This document shows, one piece after another, positions 19,656 through 26,780 of a stretch of DNA of 64,000 nt. The first letter of the stretch is position 1. Each line of letters opens with the position of its first letter. Source of the stretch: VBDM01 sp049802235. Lineage in GTDB: Bacteria > Pseudomonadota > Gammaproteobacteria > Burkholderiales > SG8-39. The stretch spans positions 1-64,000 of the forward strand of contig JBARMB010000088.1 in assembly GCA_049802235.1 (NCBI GenBank), given 5' to 3'. The position numbers and the translations under genes were made by a program. Under the pieces are notes generated by a model, which was given only the letters and a program-made list of their open reading frames with translations, was not told the origin of the DNA and did no database searches.

Positions 19656-20498
19656 TCAGCGGCTCTGACGTGACATGAATATCAGCCGCTCGAACAGGTG
19701 CACGTCCTGCTCGTTCTTGAGCAGCGCGCCGTGCAGCGGCGGGATGATGGTCTTCCTGTCCTTTGCGCGCAGCGCGTCGGGCGGGATGTCCTCCGCGAGC
19801 AGCAGCTTCAGCCAGTCGAGCAGCTCGGAAGTGGAGGGTTTCTTCTTCAGCCCGGGCACCTCGCGCACTTCGAAGAACGCCTCCAGCGCCTCGCGCAGCA
19901 GCGTTTTCTTCAGCCCGGGGAAGTGCACCTCGACGATTTTTTCCATCGTCTCCTTGTCCGGGAAGCGGATGTAGTGGAAGAAGCAGCGGCGCAGGAAGGC
20001 GTCGGGCAACTCCTTCTCGTTGTTCGAGGTGATGAAAACGATGGGACGGTGCCTCGCCTTCACCAGCTCGCGCGTCTCGTAGACGAAGAACTCCATGCGG
20101 TCGAGCTCGCGCAGCAGGTCATTGGGAAACTCGATGTCGGCCTTGTCCACCTCGTCGATGAGCAGCACCACCGGCGTGTCCGCGGTGAACGCCTGCCACA
20201 GCGTGCCGCGGACGATGTAGTTGCGGATATCGTGCACGCGCGTGTCGCCGAGCTGGGAGTCGCGCAGCCGCGACACCGCGTCGTATTCGTACAGGCCCTG
20301 CTGCGCTTTGGTAGTCGACTTGATGTGCCACTCGAGCAGCGGCAGCTTGAGCGCATTGGCCACTTCCTCGGCGAGCTTGGTCTTGCCCGTACCGGGCTCG
20401 CCCTTGACCAGCAGCGGCCGCTCCAGCGTGATCGCGGCATTGACGGCGAGGGTGAGGTCGTCGGTCGAAACGTAGGTGGCGGAGCCGTTGAAGCGCAT
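19656..20498 (-). CDS. MoxR-family AAA+ ATPase
   Basis: 280 aa. Start chosen at the Met 20498, where MRFNGSATYVSTDDL begins, after AAAGGTG. Walker A is GEPGTGKT (about 36-43), Walker B LLIDEVDKAD (about 112-121), sensor 1 FITSNNEKELPDAF, with the arginine finger in LRRCFFHYI. MoxR ATPases work with VWA proteins as chaperones for metalloenzyme maturation or other assemblies. Here it is first in a moxR - methyltransferase - VWA unit. Divergent from the amidase gene across a spacer rich in inverted repeats. Confidence 0.93.
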   Translation of the reverse strand: MRFNGSATYVSTDDLTLAVNAAITLERPLLVKGEPGTGKTKLAEEVANALKLPLLEWHIKSTTKAQQGLYEYDAVSRLRDSQLGDTRVHDIRNYIVRGTLWQAFTADTPVVLLIDEVDKADIEFPNDLLRELDRMEFFVYETRELVKARHRPIVFITSNNEKELPDAFLRRCFFHYIRFPDKETMEKIVEVHFPGLKKTLLREALEAFFEVREVPGLKKKPSTSELLDWLKLLLAEDIPPDALRAKDRKTIIPPLHGALLKNEQDVHLFERLIFMSRQSR

Positions 20499-20656
20499 CA
20501 ATTGCACCTTTCTGTAATAGGGGCCGCGCGTTGAGCGGCGCCTCCGGCGTCCGCTCCAACGCGCGCGGGTTGAACCGCGCAAGGCGCCGGTTTCAACCCT
20601 ATTTTATACGTTGCGCGGTCTTGCCGTCCCGCCGCCGCTGCCGCAGAATCGTACTC

Positions 20657-21376
20657 ATGCGGATCCTGATCGTGCTGTTGTTCATGCCGGCCGCCGTGGC
20701 AGAGGCGCAGACGGTGGCGGTGGACGTCGGCCATTTCTTCGGCAAGCCCGGCGCGACCAGCGCCCGCGGGCGCATCGAGTTCGAGTTCAACCGCGATCTC
20801 GCGCTCGAGATCGGGCTCGCCCTGCGCCGGCAGGGAGCCGGCGCCGTGCCGATCGGCGCCGACGGCGGCATGGTGCGCCTTTCGGCGCGCACGGTTGCGG
20901 CGACGGGCGCGGATTTCTTCCTGTCGGTGCATCACGACTCGGTGCAACCGCATTACCTGGAGGAATGGAACTACGAGGGCGTGCCGCTGTTGTTCAGCGA
21001 CCGCTTCGCGGGATTTTCGCTGTTCGTCTCGCGCAAGAACCCGCATCTCGGGCAGAGCGTGCAGTGCGCCTCCGCGATGGGCGCAGCGCTGCGTGCCGCC
21101 GGCTTTGCGCCGTCGCTGTATCACGCCGAGCCGATCCCGGGCGAATCGAAGCCGTTCGCGGATCGCGCCAACGGCGTCCACTACTACGACAATCTGATCG
21201 TCCTGAAAACGGCCCGGTCGCCCGCGGTGCTGCTGGAGGCCGGTGTCATCGTCAACCGCGGGGAGGAGTTGCGGCTGCGCTCGGAGGAGGTGCACAAACG
21301 CATCGCGGCAGCCGTGGCGTTGGGGCTGGACCGCTGCCTGCGGCGCGTAAGGGTCGGAGCCGCCGCTCCGGACTGA
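20657..21376 (+). CDS. N-acetylmuramoyl-L-alanine amidase (Amidase_3)
   Basis: 239 aa exported zinc amidase that removes stem peptides from peptidoglycan. A signal peptide is at residues 1-17, ending AEAQ. Zinc ligands are visible: His in VDVGHFFG, Glu in GRIEFEFNRD, His in SVHHDS; the catalytic Glu is in VLLEAGVIVN. It lacks an AMIN or SPOR domain, so it is a minimal AmiC-like enzyme. Start at 20657 gives the best signal peptide. Monocistronic, followed 150 bp later by the cytochrome c pair. Confidence 0.88.
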   Translation: MRILIVLLFMPAAVAEAQTVAVDVGHFFGKPGATSARGRIEFEFNRDLALEIGLALRRQGAGAVPIGADGGMVRLSARTVAATGADFFLSVHHDSVQPHYLEEWNYEGVPLLFSDRFAGFSLFVSRKNPHLGQSVQCASAMGAALRAAGFAPSLYHAEPIPGESKPFADRANGVHYYDNLIVLKTARSPAVLLEAGVIVNRGEELRLRSEEVHKRIAAAVALGLDRCLRRVRVGAAAPD

Positions 21377-21453
21377 GCGCGGTGAGCAGCGCATCGGCGT
21401 TGGCTCCAATGCGCGCAGTTGCAGCGGCGCTCCGCGTCCGCTTTAACCGTTTT

Positions 21454-21481
21454 TTGACCGGCGGCGAGCGCTTCGTATAAA
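21454..21481 (+). promoter_or_regulatory. sigma-70 promoter of the cytochrome c pair
   Basis: TTGACC (21454-21459), 16-nt spacer, TATAAA (21476-21481). It leaves a leader of about 40 nt before the first cytochrome start. It matches the consensus at 5/6 in each box. Confidence 0.65.
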
Positions 21482-21529
21482 ATGGCGCCACTTTTTTCCG
21501 CGGCCGCGGCCGCATCCGATCGAGAGCAC

Positions 21530-21859
21530 ATGATGAGAAATGCGTTGGGATTCATCCTGCTTGCCTGCATGGCGGTCGCGGCCGCGCAGGCGCAGACGAT
21601 CACGGGCAGTGCCGATGCGGCGAAGAGCAAAATCTCGATGTGCATCGGTTGCCACGGGATTCCGATGTATCGCACCGCCTATCCTGAGGTTTATTCGGTG
21701 CCGATGATCGCCGGCCAGTCGCCCACGTACATCGTCAAGGCGCTGCAGGAGTACAAGGCCGGCGAACGCAGCCATCCGAGCATGCAGGGGATCGCGAAAG
21801 GCCTGTCCGACCAGGACATGGCCGATGTCGCCGCTTATTACGGCAAGGGGGGCAAATGA
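21530..21859 (+). CDS. periplasmic c-type cytochrome
   Basis: 109 aa from the first of two adjacent ATGs. Signal peptide to about residue 23 (AAAQAQ). One haem-binding CIGCH near residue 42, and a Met ligand probably in VPMIAGQSP; DMADVAAYYG at the end is typical of cytochrome c4/c5-like class I proteins. A small soluble electron carrier in the periplasm, paired with the next gene through an ATGA overlap. Partner oxidase or reductase not in the window. Confidence 0.88.
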   Translation: MMRNALGFILLACMAVAAAQAQTITGSADAAKSKISMCIGCHGIPMYRTAYPEVYSVPMIAGQSPTYIVKALQEYKAGERSHPSMQGIAKGLSDQDMADVAAYYGKGGK

Positions 21860-22179
21860 ATCGGCTTATGATCATCGCCCTCGCGGCCTGTTTCAGCCTG
21901 CCCGCCTGGTCGGCCGGCGACGCCGCCTCGGGCCAGAAGAAATCCCAGGTCTGTGCGGCCTGTCACGGTGCCGACGGCAACAGCCCGACCGGCCCGGATT
22001 TTCCCAGGATCGCCGGCCAGCACTATGACTATCTGCTGAAGGCGCTCAGGGATTACAAATCCGGCGCGCGCAAGAATCCGATCATGGCGGGCCAGATCGC
22101 CAATCTGCAGCCGCAGGACATGGCCGACCTCGCGGCCTTCTTCTCGAGTCAGAAGAGCTCGCTGCACGTCATCCGGTAA
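21856..22179 (+). CDS. periplasmic c-type cytochrome (c4-like)
   Basis: 107 aa. A signal peptide (residues 1-19) ends PAWSAG. The haem site is CAACHGADG, with GPDFPRIAGQHYDYLLKALRDYKSG and DMADLAAFFSSQ, the class I / c4-type monohaem pattern. Translationally coupled to the preceding cytochrome. Together they resemble the split halves of a dihaem cytochrome c4, so they may interact as one electron-transfer unit; that is inference. Confidence 0.9.
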   Translation: MNRLMIIALAACFSLPAWSAGDAASGQKKSQVCAACHGADGNSPTGPDFPRIAGQHYDYLLKALRDYKSGARKNPIMAGQIANLQPQDMADLAAFFSSQKSSLHVIR

Positions 22180-22291
22180 GCCCTTCACCTCCAAGGCGCC
22201 GAGAGCGCCAGGCTCGCCAGGAAAACCGCTTACTCCTCGATCCGGACAGGTCGCCGGGGCGTGAGACCCGATTCCTTGACGTCTTGGCGGC

Positions 22292-22717
22292 TCAAGTAGT
22301 TCTTTGCAGGCACCCGAGGTAGGCCGCTGAATCGGGCGCGGCGCCGTCGCGCTGCGCTTGCCACAACATCTCTCCGAGACACTCCAACACCGCGTGCAGG
22401 GCGGCATGGCGGTCGCCGCGCGCCCTTGCGATGCGCTCGAATTCGGCGCGGATCCCGGGCGGCTGGTCGATCGAGAGCTGCTCCTCGATCGCCATGTGCA
22501 GGCTCATGTGCAGGAAGGGGTTTGTCTGCCCGGCTTCGGGAGAGTATTCGTGGTCGGCGTAGCGCCCCCAGTCTTCGAGCGCCGCATGATATTCGGGGTG
22601 AAGCAGAATCACGTCGAGTGCGACGTTTTCAAGCCCTGCCAGCGGCGTCCCGGCGCGATACCTGGCCCAGGTATCGAAAAAAAATTGCCGGACCTGCTCG
22701 CGGCTGGGATTGAACAT
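22292..22717 (-). CDS. DUF1841 family protein
   Basis: 141 aa cytosolic protein matching the DUF1841 family: FNPSREQVRQFFFDTW at the N-terminus, LHPEYHAALED and PFLHMSLHMAIEEQLSIDQP in the middle. Function unknown; the family is confined largely to beta/gammaproteobacteria. Last gene of the minus-strand aat-bpt-pyrD-rnfB-nth run. Its start codon abuts the 7-bp repeat array (22718 onward), so it has no Shine-Dalgarno; the 5' side is repeat sequence only. Confidence 0.85.
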   Translation of the reverse strand: MFNPSREQVRQFFFDTWARYRAGTPLAGLENVALDVILLHPEYHAALEDWGRYADHEYSPEAGQTNPFLHMSLHMAIEEQLSIDQPPGIRAEFERIARARGDRHAALHAVLECLGEMLWQAQRDGAAPDSAAYLGCLQRTT

Positions 22718-22824
22718 CGTAAACCGTAAATCGTAAATCGTGAATCGTGAATCGTGAATGGTGAATCGTGAATCGTGACGGATCGGCTGGATTTACGATT
22801 TCCGATTCACGATTCCCGATTCAC
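22718..22824. repeat. inverted arrays of 7-bp units (CGTRAAT / GATTCAC)
   Basis: Nine consecutive 7-bp units of the form CGTAAAT/CGTGAAT (22718-22780), a 9-bp spacer, then five units GATTTAC, GATTTCC, GATTCAC, GATTCCC, GATTCAC (22790-22824). These are the reverse complement of the first set, so the whole can fold into one long imperfect hairpin. It begins at the base next to the DUF1841 start codon and runs into the nth coding region, where it supplies the last five codons and the stop. Confidence 0.9.
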
Positions 22825-23451
22825 CGTCTTGCCGCGGTACTCGCACAAATCCCGTATCACGCACCGTGGACAGTCCGGCTTGCGCGCCTTGCAGACGTAG
22901 CGTCCATGCAGGATCAGCCAGTGGTGGGCGCCTTTCCTGAATTCCCCGGGCACGAACTTGAGCAGCCTGTCCTCGACTTCGCGCACATCCTTCCCCGGCG
23001 CGAGTCCGGTGCGGTTGGCGAGGCGGAAGATGTGCGTGTCCACGGCGATGGTCGGATGCCCGAACGCCGTGTTGAGAATCACGTTCGCGGTCTTCCTGCC
23101 GACCCCGGGCAGCGCTTCGAGCGCCTCGCGCGACTCCGGCACTTTGCCGCCGTGGCGCTCCAGCAACAGGCGGCAGGTTTCGAGGATGTGCTTCGCCTTG
23201 GAGCGGAACAGGCCGATAGTGCGGATGTGGCCGATCAGGCCGTCCATGCCCAGCGCGAGAATTTTCCCGGGCGTGTCGGCTTTCGGGTACAGCTTCTGCG
23301 TGGCGCGATTGACGCTCTTGTCCGTAGCCTGTGCGGAGAGGATCACCGCCACCAGCAGCTCGAACGGCGTGCGGTATTCGAGCTCGGTGGCCGGGTCCGG
23401 GTTCGCCGCCCGCAGCCGCTCGAATATTTTCCGGCGCTTTTCCGGATTCAT
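22807..23451 (-). CDS. nth: endonuclease III
   Basis: DNA glycosylase/AP lyase that removes oxidised pyrimidines, 214 aa, standard length. The helix-hairpin-helix with catalytic Lys is LEALPGVGRKTANVIL (about 110-125), the catalytic Asp is in VDTHIFRLANR, and the 4Fe-4S loop is visible as a Cys at CKARKPDCPRCVIRDLC (C-x6-C-x2-C-x5-C). Start chosen at the Met 23451, 7 bp after the rnfB stop. The last five sense codons and the stop lie inside the adjacent heptamer array, so the extreme C-terminus was probably rewritten by the repeat. Confidence 0.96.
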   Translation of the reverse strand: MNPEKRRKIFERLRAANPDPATELEYRTPFELLVAVILSAQATDKSVNRATQKLYPKADTPGKILALGMDGLIGHIRTIGLFRSKAKHILETCRLLLERHGGKVPESREALEALPGVGRKTANVILNTAFGHPTIAVDTHIFRLANRTGLAPGKDVREVEDRLLKFVPGEFRKGAHHWLILHGRYVCKARKPDCPRCVIRDLCEYRGKTVNRES

Positions 23452-23458
23452 GGGCGCG

Positions 23459-24178
23459 TCATTTCTTCGCGTCGTCGCGGGCCTGCCGTGCGCGCCGGGC
23501 ATCGACATCGACGATCTGCGCCCGGACTTCGGTTGTAAGGTTGCCGGTGTTGCGCGGCGTGACAGCGGCGCGCTTCGCGCGGGCGCGCTCGATCGCCGCC
23601 TGGATCACGGCGCGCTTTTTCTGCGCTTCCGGATCCGACCGCCTCGCCTTCAGCGCACGCAGCGCCAGGCGTTCGGCGCGCTCCCCGCGCTCGCGCTCCA
23701 GGCGCAGATTGCGTCGTTCGAAACGCTCGCGCGCGGCGTCGGCGCGGGTCCGGTCCCAGGTCGCGTCGACGCCGGTTGCCGGAACCATGTCGATGCAATC
23801 GACCGGGCAGGGCGCAACGCAAAGGTCGCATCCTGAGCACAGCGTGGTCACCACCGTGTGCATCTGCTGCGGTGCGCCGACGATGGCATCCACGGGACAG
23901 GCCTGGATGCACAGCGTGCAGCCGATGCAGCGCGCCTCGTCGATCAGCGCCGCGTGGCGCGGCTTTTCGACCCCGTTCGCCGGATTGAGCGGCTTGGTTT
24001 CGCGCCCGAGCAGCGCGGCGAGCGCGCGGATGCCGGACTCGCCGCCCGGCGGGCACTGGTTGATGTCGGCCTCGCCCTTCGCCATCGCGTCGGCGTAAGG
24101 CCGGCAACCGGGATAGCCGCACCGTGTGCACTGGGTTTGCGGCAGCAGGGCATCGATCCTGTCGACGACATCGCTCAT
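23459..24178 (-). CDS. rnfB: RnfB/RsxB-type ferredoxin protein, anchorless
   Basis: 239 aa iron-sulfur protein. The N-terminal 4Fe-4S domain is CTRCGYPGC ... CPPGG. Two ferredoxin clusters follow as CIGCTLCIQACPVDAI and CSGCDLCVAPCPVDCI. Canonical RnfB starts with a membrane-spanning segment, which is missing here. The C-terminal third is a charged Arg/Ala/Glu helix. No other rnf genes are present; such stand-alone RnfB proteins next to nth are known in Betaproteobacteria. It overlaps pyrD by 4 nt. Its role may be electron delivery to iron-sulfur enzymes, which is inference. Confidence 0.88.
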   Translation of the reverse strand: MSDVVDRIDALLPQTQCTRCGYPGCRPYADAMAKGEADINQCPPGGESGIRALAALLGRETKPLNPANGVEKPRHAALIDEARCIGCTLCIQACPVDAIVGAPQQMHTVVTTLCSGCDLCVAPCPVDCIDMVPATGVDATWDRTRADAARERFERRNLRLERERGERAERLALRALKARRSDPEAQKKRAVIQAAIERARAKRAAVTPRNTGNLTTEVRAQIVDVDARRARQARDDAKK

Positions 24179-25206
24179 CGCGGATTCCCGGACGCCGCCA
24201 GCCCGCGCACGATCTCGCCCACGACCCCCGGCCCGCGATAGAGGAGCGCGGTGTAGAGCTGCACCAGGCTCGCGCCGGCGTCGAGCTTCTCGCGGGCGTC
24301 GGCGGCGCTGGCGATGCCGCCGACGCCGATGATGGATACGCGCCCGGGCAGCGCGCGCCTGAGCTTGGCGATGACCGCGGTCGCGCGCGCCTTCAGCGGT
24401 GCACCCGACAGTCCGCCTTGTTCGCGGCTGCCCGGCAGGTGCTCGACGCCTGCGCGCGACACGGTGGTGTTGGTGGCGATCACCGCATCGATGCCGTGCG
24501 CGGCGACGCGGTCGGCGATCGCCTCGATGGCGGCGTCATCCAGGTCGGGCGCGACCTTCACCGCGAGCGGCACTTGCCTGCGGTGTTGCTTTGCAAGCCG
24601 GTCGCGTTCTCCGTTGAGGGACGCGAGCAGGGCGTCGAGCTCGTCCGCCTGCTGCAGCGCGCGCAGGTTCGCCGTGTTGGGCGAGGAGATGTTGGCGGTG
24701 ACGAAGCTCGCGTGCGCGTACACCTTGCGCAGGCAGGCGACGTAGTCCTCCGCGGCGCGCTCGATCGGCGTGTCGAAGTTCTTGCCGATGTTGACGCCGA
24801 GGATGCCGCGATAACGCGAGCGGCGGACGTTCTCGACCAGCGCGTCGACGCCGCGGTTGTTGAACCCCATGCGGTTGATGACCGCCCCGGCCTCGGGAAG
24901 GCGGAACAGGCGCGGCCTCGGGTTGCCCGGCTGCGGCCGCGGTGTCACCGCGCCCACTTCGAGGAATCCGAAGCCGAGCGCGGCGAGCCCGTCGATGTGC
25001 TCGCCGTCCTTGTCCAGGCCCGCGGCGAGCCCCACCGGATTGGGAAAATCCAGCCCCATGACGCGGACCGGCAGCGACGGCGCGCTCGTGCCCGCAAGCG
25101 ACGCTGCGCCGAAGCGCTGCAGGCAGTCGAGCGATGCGAGAGTGAAGCGATGCGCCGTTTCCGGGTCGAGCGCGAACAGGAACGGCCGTACGGCGCGATA
25201 GAGCAT
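24175..25206 (-). CDS. pyrD: dihydroorotate dehydrogenase (quinone), class 2
   Basis: Membrane-associated FMN enzyme of pyrimidine synthesis, oxidising dihydroorotate to orotate with quinone as acceptor. 343 aa, normal for class 2. The N-terminal helix MLYRAVRPFLFALDPETAHRF is the quinone-site motif. NPVGLAAGLDKDGE, FGFLEVGAVTPRPQPGN, NRMGFNN, NISSPNT and IGVGGIASAADA are family blocks; the catalytic Ser lies in the NISSPNT region. Followed by rnfB with a 4-nt overlap and preceded by bpt. Confidence 0.97.
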   Translation of the reverse strand: MLYRAVRPFLFALDPETAHRFTLASLDCLQRFGAASLAGTSAPSLPVRVMGLDFPNPVGLAAGLDKDGEHIDGLAALGFGFLEVGAVTPRPQPGNPRPRLFRLPEAGAVINRMGFNNRGVDALVENVRRSRYRGILGVNIGKNFDTPIERAAEDYVACLRKVYAHASFVTANISSPNTANLRALQQADELDALLASLNGERDRLAKQHRRQVPLAVKVAPDLDDAAIEAIADRVAAHGIDAVIATNTTVSRAGVEHLPGSREQGGLSGAPLKARATAVIAKLRRALPGRVSIIGVGGIASAADAREKLDAGASLVQLYTALLYRGPGVVGEIVRGLAASGNPR

Positions 25207-25247
25207 GCCGCCATTTTACCGCGGCCGCCACGGCGTGCCCGCCGCGG

Positions 25248-25988
25248 TTATGAGCTGGTCTCTTCGGGCGTAAGCCGGCGCCAGGCGTTGTCGACGAAGC
25301 CTTCGATCGGCAGGAAGCGCGCCTTGTAGGACATTTTGCGGCTGTCCCTGATCCAGTAGCCGAGGTACAGATAGGGCAACGACAATTGCCGGCACTGCTC
25401 GATCTGCCACAGGATGTTGTAGGTGCCGAAGCTCGCGCCGGCGGCATCGGGGTCGTAGAACGTGTAAACCGAGGACAGGCCGTCGCCCAGATGGTCGACG
25501 ATGGAGACCATCACCAGCCTGCCCGCGTCGCGGAACTCGATCAGCCGCGTGCTTACGCGGCTCTGCAGCAGGAAGTGCGAATACTGGTCGCGGCTGTCCT
25601 GGTCCATGCCGCCGCCGGCGTGCCGGCTTGCCTGGTAGCGCAGATAGAGGGAGTAGTGCTCGACGCGAAAGCGCAGGCCCGTCACCGCGGGTTGCAGCTC
25701 GCGATGTTTTTCCAGGGCGCGACGCTGGCTGCGTGAAGCGTGGAACTCCGCCACCGGCACGCGCACCGGAACGCAGGCGCGGCAGTGGTCGCAATAGGGG
25801 CGGTAGGTGAAGATGCCGCTGCGGCGAAAGCCGAGGCGCACCAGGTCCGCGTAGAGCTCGTTGCCGATCAGGTGGCTGGGCGTGGCGACCTGCGAGCGCG
25901 CCATCCTGCCCGGCAGGTAGCTGCAAGGGTAGGGCGCGGTCACGTAGAACTGCAATACTGCGTGCGGCAGGTCGTTCAGCTGCGACAT
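25248..25988 (-). CDS. bpt: bacterial arginyl/leucyl-tRNA-protein transferase Bpt
   Basis: 246 aa ATE-family enzyme that adds leucine to N-terminal Asp/Glu (and oxidised residues) of proteins, creating an N-degron for ClpS/ClpAP. The N-terminal CSYLPGRMARSQ and the zinc-type cluster YRPYCDHCRACVPVRVPV are typical, with the C-terminal LGYWIRDSRKMSYKARFLP substrate-binding block. It overlaps the end of aat by 13 nt, so both N-end-rule transferases are co-expressed. Confidence 0.95.
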   Translation of the reverse strand: MSQLNDLPHAVLQFYVTAPYPCSYLPGRMARSQVATPSHLIGNELYADLVRLGFRRSGIFTYRPYCDHCRACVPVRVPVAEFHASRSQRRALEKHRELQPAVTGLRFRVEHYSLYLRYQASRHAGGGMDQDSRDQYSHFLLQSRVSTRLIEFRDAGRLVMVSIVDHLGDGLSSVYTFYDPDAAGASFGTYNILWQIEQCRQLSLPYLYLGYWIRDSRKMSYKARFLPIEGFVDNAWRRLTPEETSS

Positions 25989-26686
25989 GGCTCGTGGGCG
26001 AAAGATGCGCCGGACCAGCTGCCCGGTGCGCGCTCATAGTGTATCAATTCTTCGAGCAGCCGGGAAAACCGCCGCCGCGGGATTTCGCGCGCGCCCAGCG
26101 ACTCGAGGTGCTGCGTGCGCATCTGGCAATCGATGAGGCGGAAATCCGCCGACTTCAGGTGCGCCACCAGCGCGGCCAGCGCGATCTTGGAGGCGTCCGG
26201 CGCGCGCGAGAACATCGATTCGCCGAAGAATACCCGGCCGATCGCCACGCCGTAGAGCCCGCCGGCGAGCTCGCCGCCGATCCAGGTCTCGACCGAATGC
26301 GCGTAGCCGAGGCGATGCAAGTGTTCGTATGCAGCGCGCATCTCGCCGGTGATCCAGGTTCCGGTCTCGCCCTTTCGCGGCGCGGCGCAGCCCGCCATGG
26401 TGCCGCCGAAGGCATAATCGAAGCGGACCTCGTAGGCGCGGTTACGCAGCACCTTGGCGAGCGAGCGCGAAATTTTCAGTTCCTCCGGGAACAGCACCAT
26501 GCGCGGATCGGGGCTCCACCACAGGATCGGATCGCCTTCCGAAAACCAGGGAAAGATGCCGTGCCGGTAGCCCTCGAGCAGCCGCTCGGGGGACAGGTTG
26601 CCGCCCGCCGCGAGCAGGCCGTTGGGTTGCTTGAGCGCCGATTGCAGCGGCGGAAACGGGGTGTCGTGCTCCAGCCAGGGAATCAT
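25976..26686 (-). CDS. aat: leucyl/phenylalanyl-tRNA-protein transferase
   Basis: 236 aa cytosolic enzyme that transfers Leu or Phe from tRNA to proteins with N-terminal Arg or Lys, marking them for ClpS/ClpAP. Family blocks: FPPLQSALKQPNGLLAAGG, YRHGIFPWFSEGDPILWWSPDPRMVLFP, the TWITGEMRAAYEHLHRLG region, GGLYGVAIGRVFFGESMFSR and DCQMRTQHLESLGA. Start at 26686; an array of 7-bp units begins 7 bp upstream in place of an ordinary leader. Confidence 0.97.
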   Translation of the reverse strand: MIPWLEHDTPFPPLQSALKQPNGLLAAGGNLSPERLLEGYRHGIFPWFSEGDPILWWSPDPRMVLFPEELKISRSLAKVLRNRAYEVRFDYAFGGTMAGCAAPRKGETGTWITGEMRAAYEHLHRLGYAHSVETWIGGELAGGLYGVAIGRVFFGESMFSRAPDASKIALAALVAHLKSADFRLIDCQMRTQHLESLGAREIPRRRFSRLLEELIHYERAPGSWSGASFAHEPCRS

Positions 26687-26692
26687 CGGAAA

Positions 26693-26780
26693 GGGGCTGG
26701 GGACCAGGGGCTAGGGGCTGGAATTTCGGGAACGAACGGATTTTACCCAGTCCCCAGCCCCCAGCCCCTGGTCCCTAGCA
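26693..26780. repeat. inverted arrays of 7-bp units (GGGGCTR / CCCAGCC)
   Basis: Four 7-bp units GGGGCTG, GGGACCA, GGGGCTA, GGGGCTG (26693-26720), a 25-bp spacer, then CCCAGTC, CCCAGCC, CCCAGCC, CCTGGTC, CCTAGCA (26746-26780). The second set is largely the inverse complement of the first, giving a long GC-rich hairpin. It fills the gap between the Rieske gene and aat; the Rieske stop codon TAG (26775-26777) lies in the last unit. Same architecture as 22718-22824 with a different sequence. Confidence 0.88.

Noticed and set aside
20499..20656. A small gene in the moxR-amidase spacer
   Set aside because: The stretch consists of inverted repeats such as GGGTTGAA with TTTCAACCC and has no coding signature.
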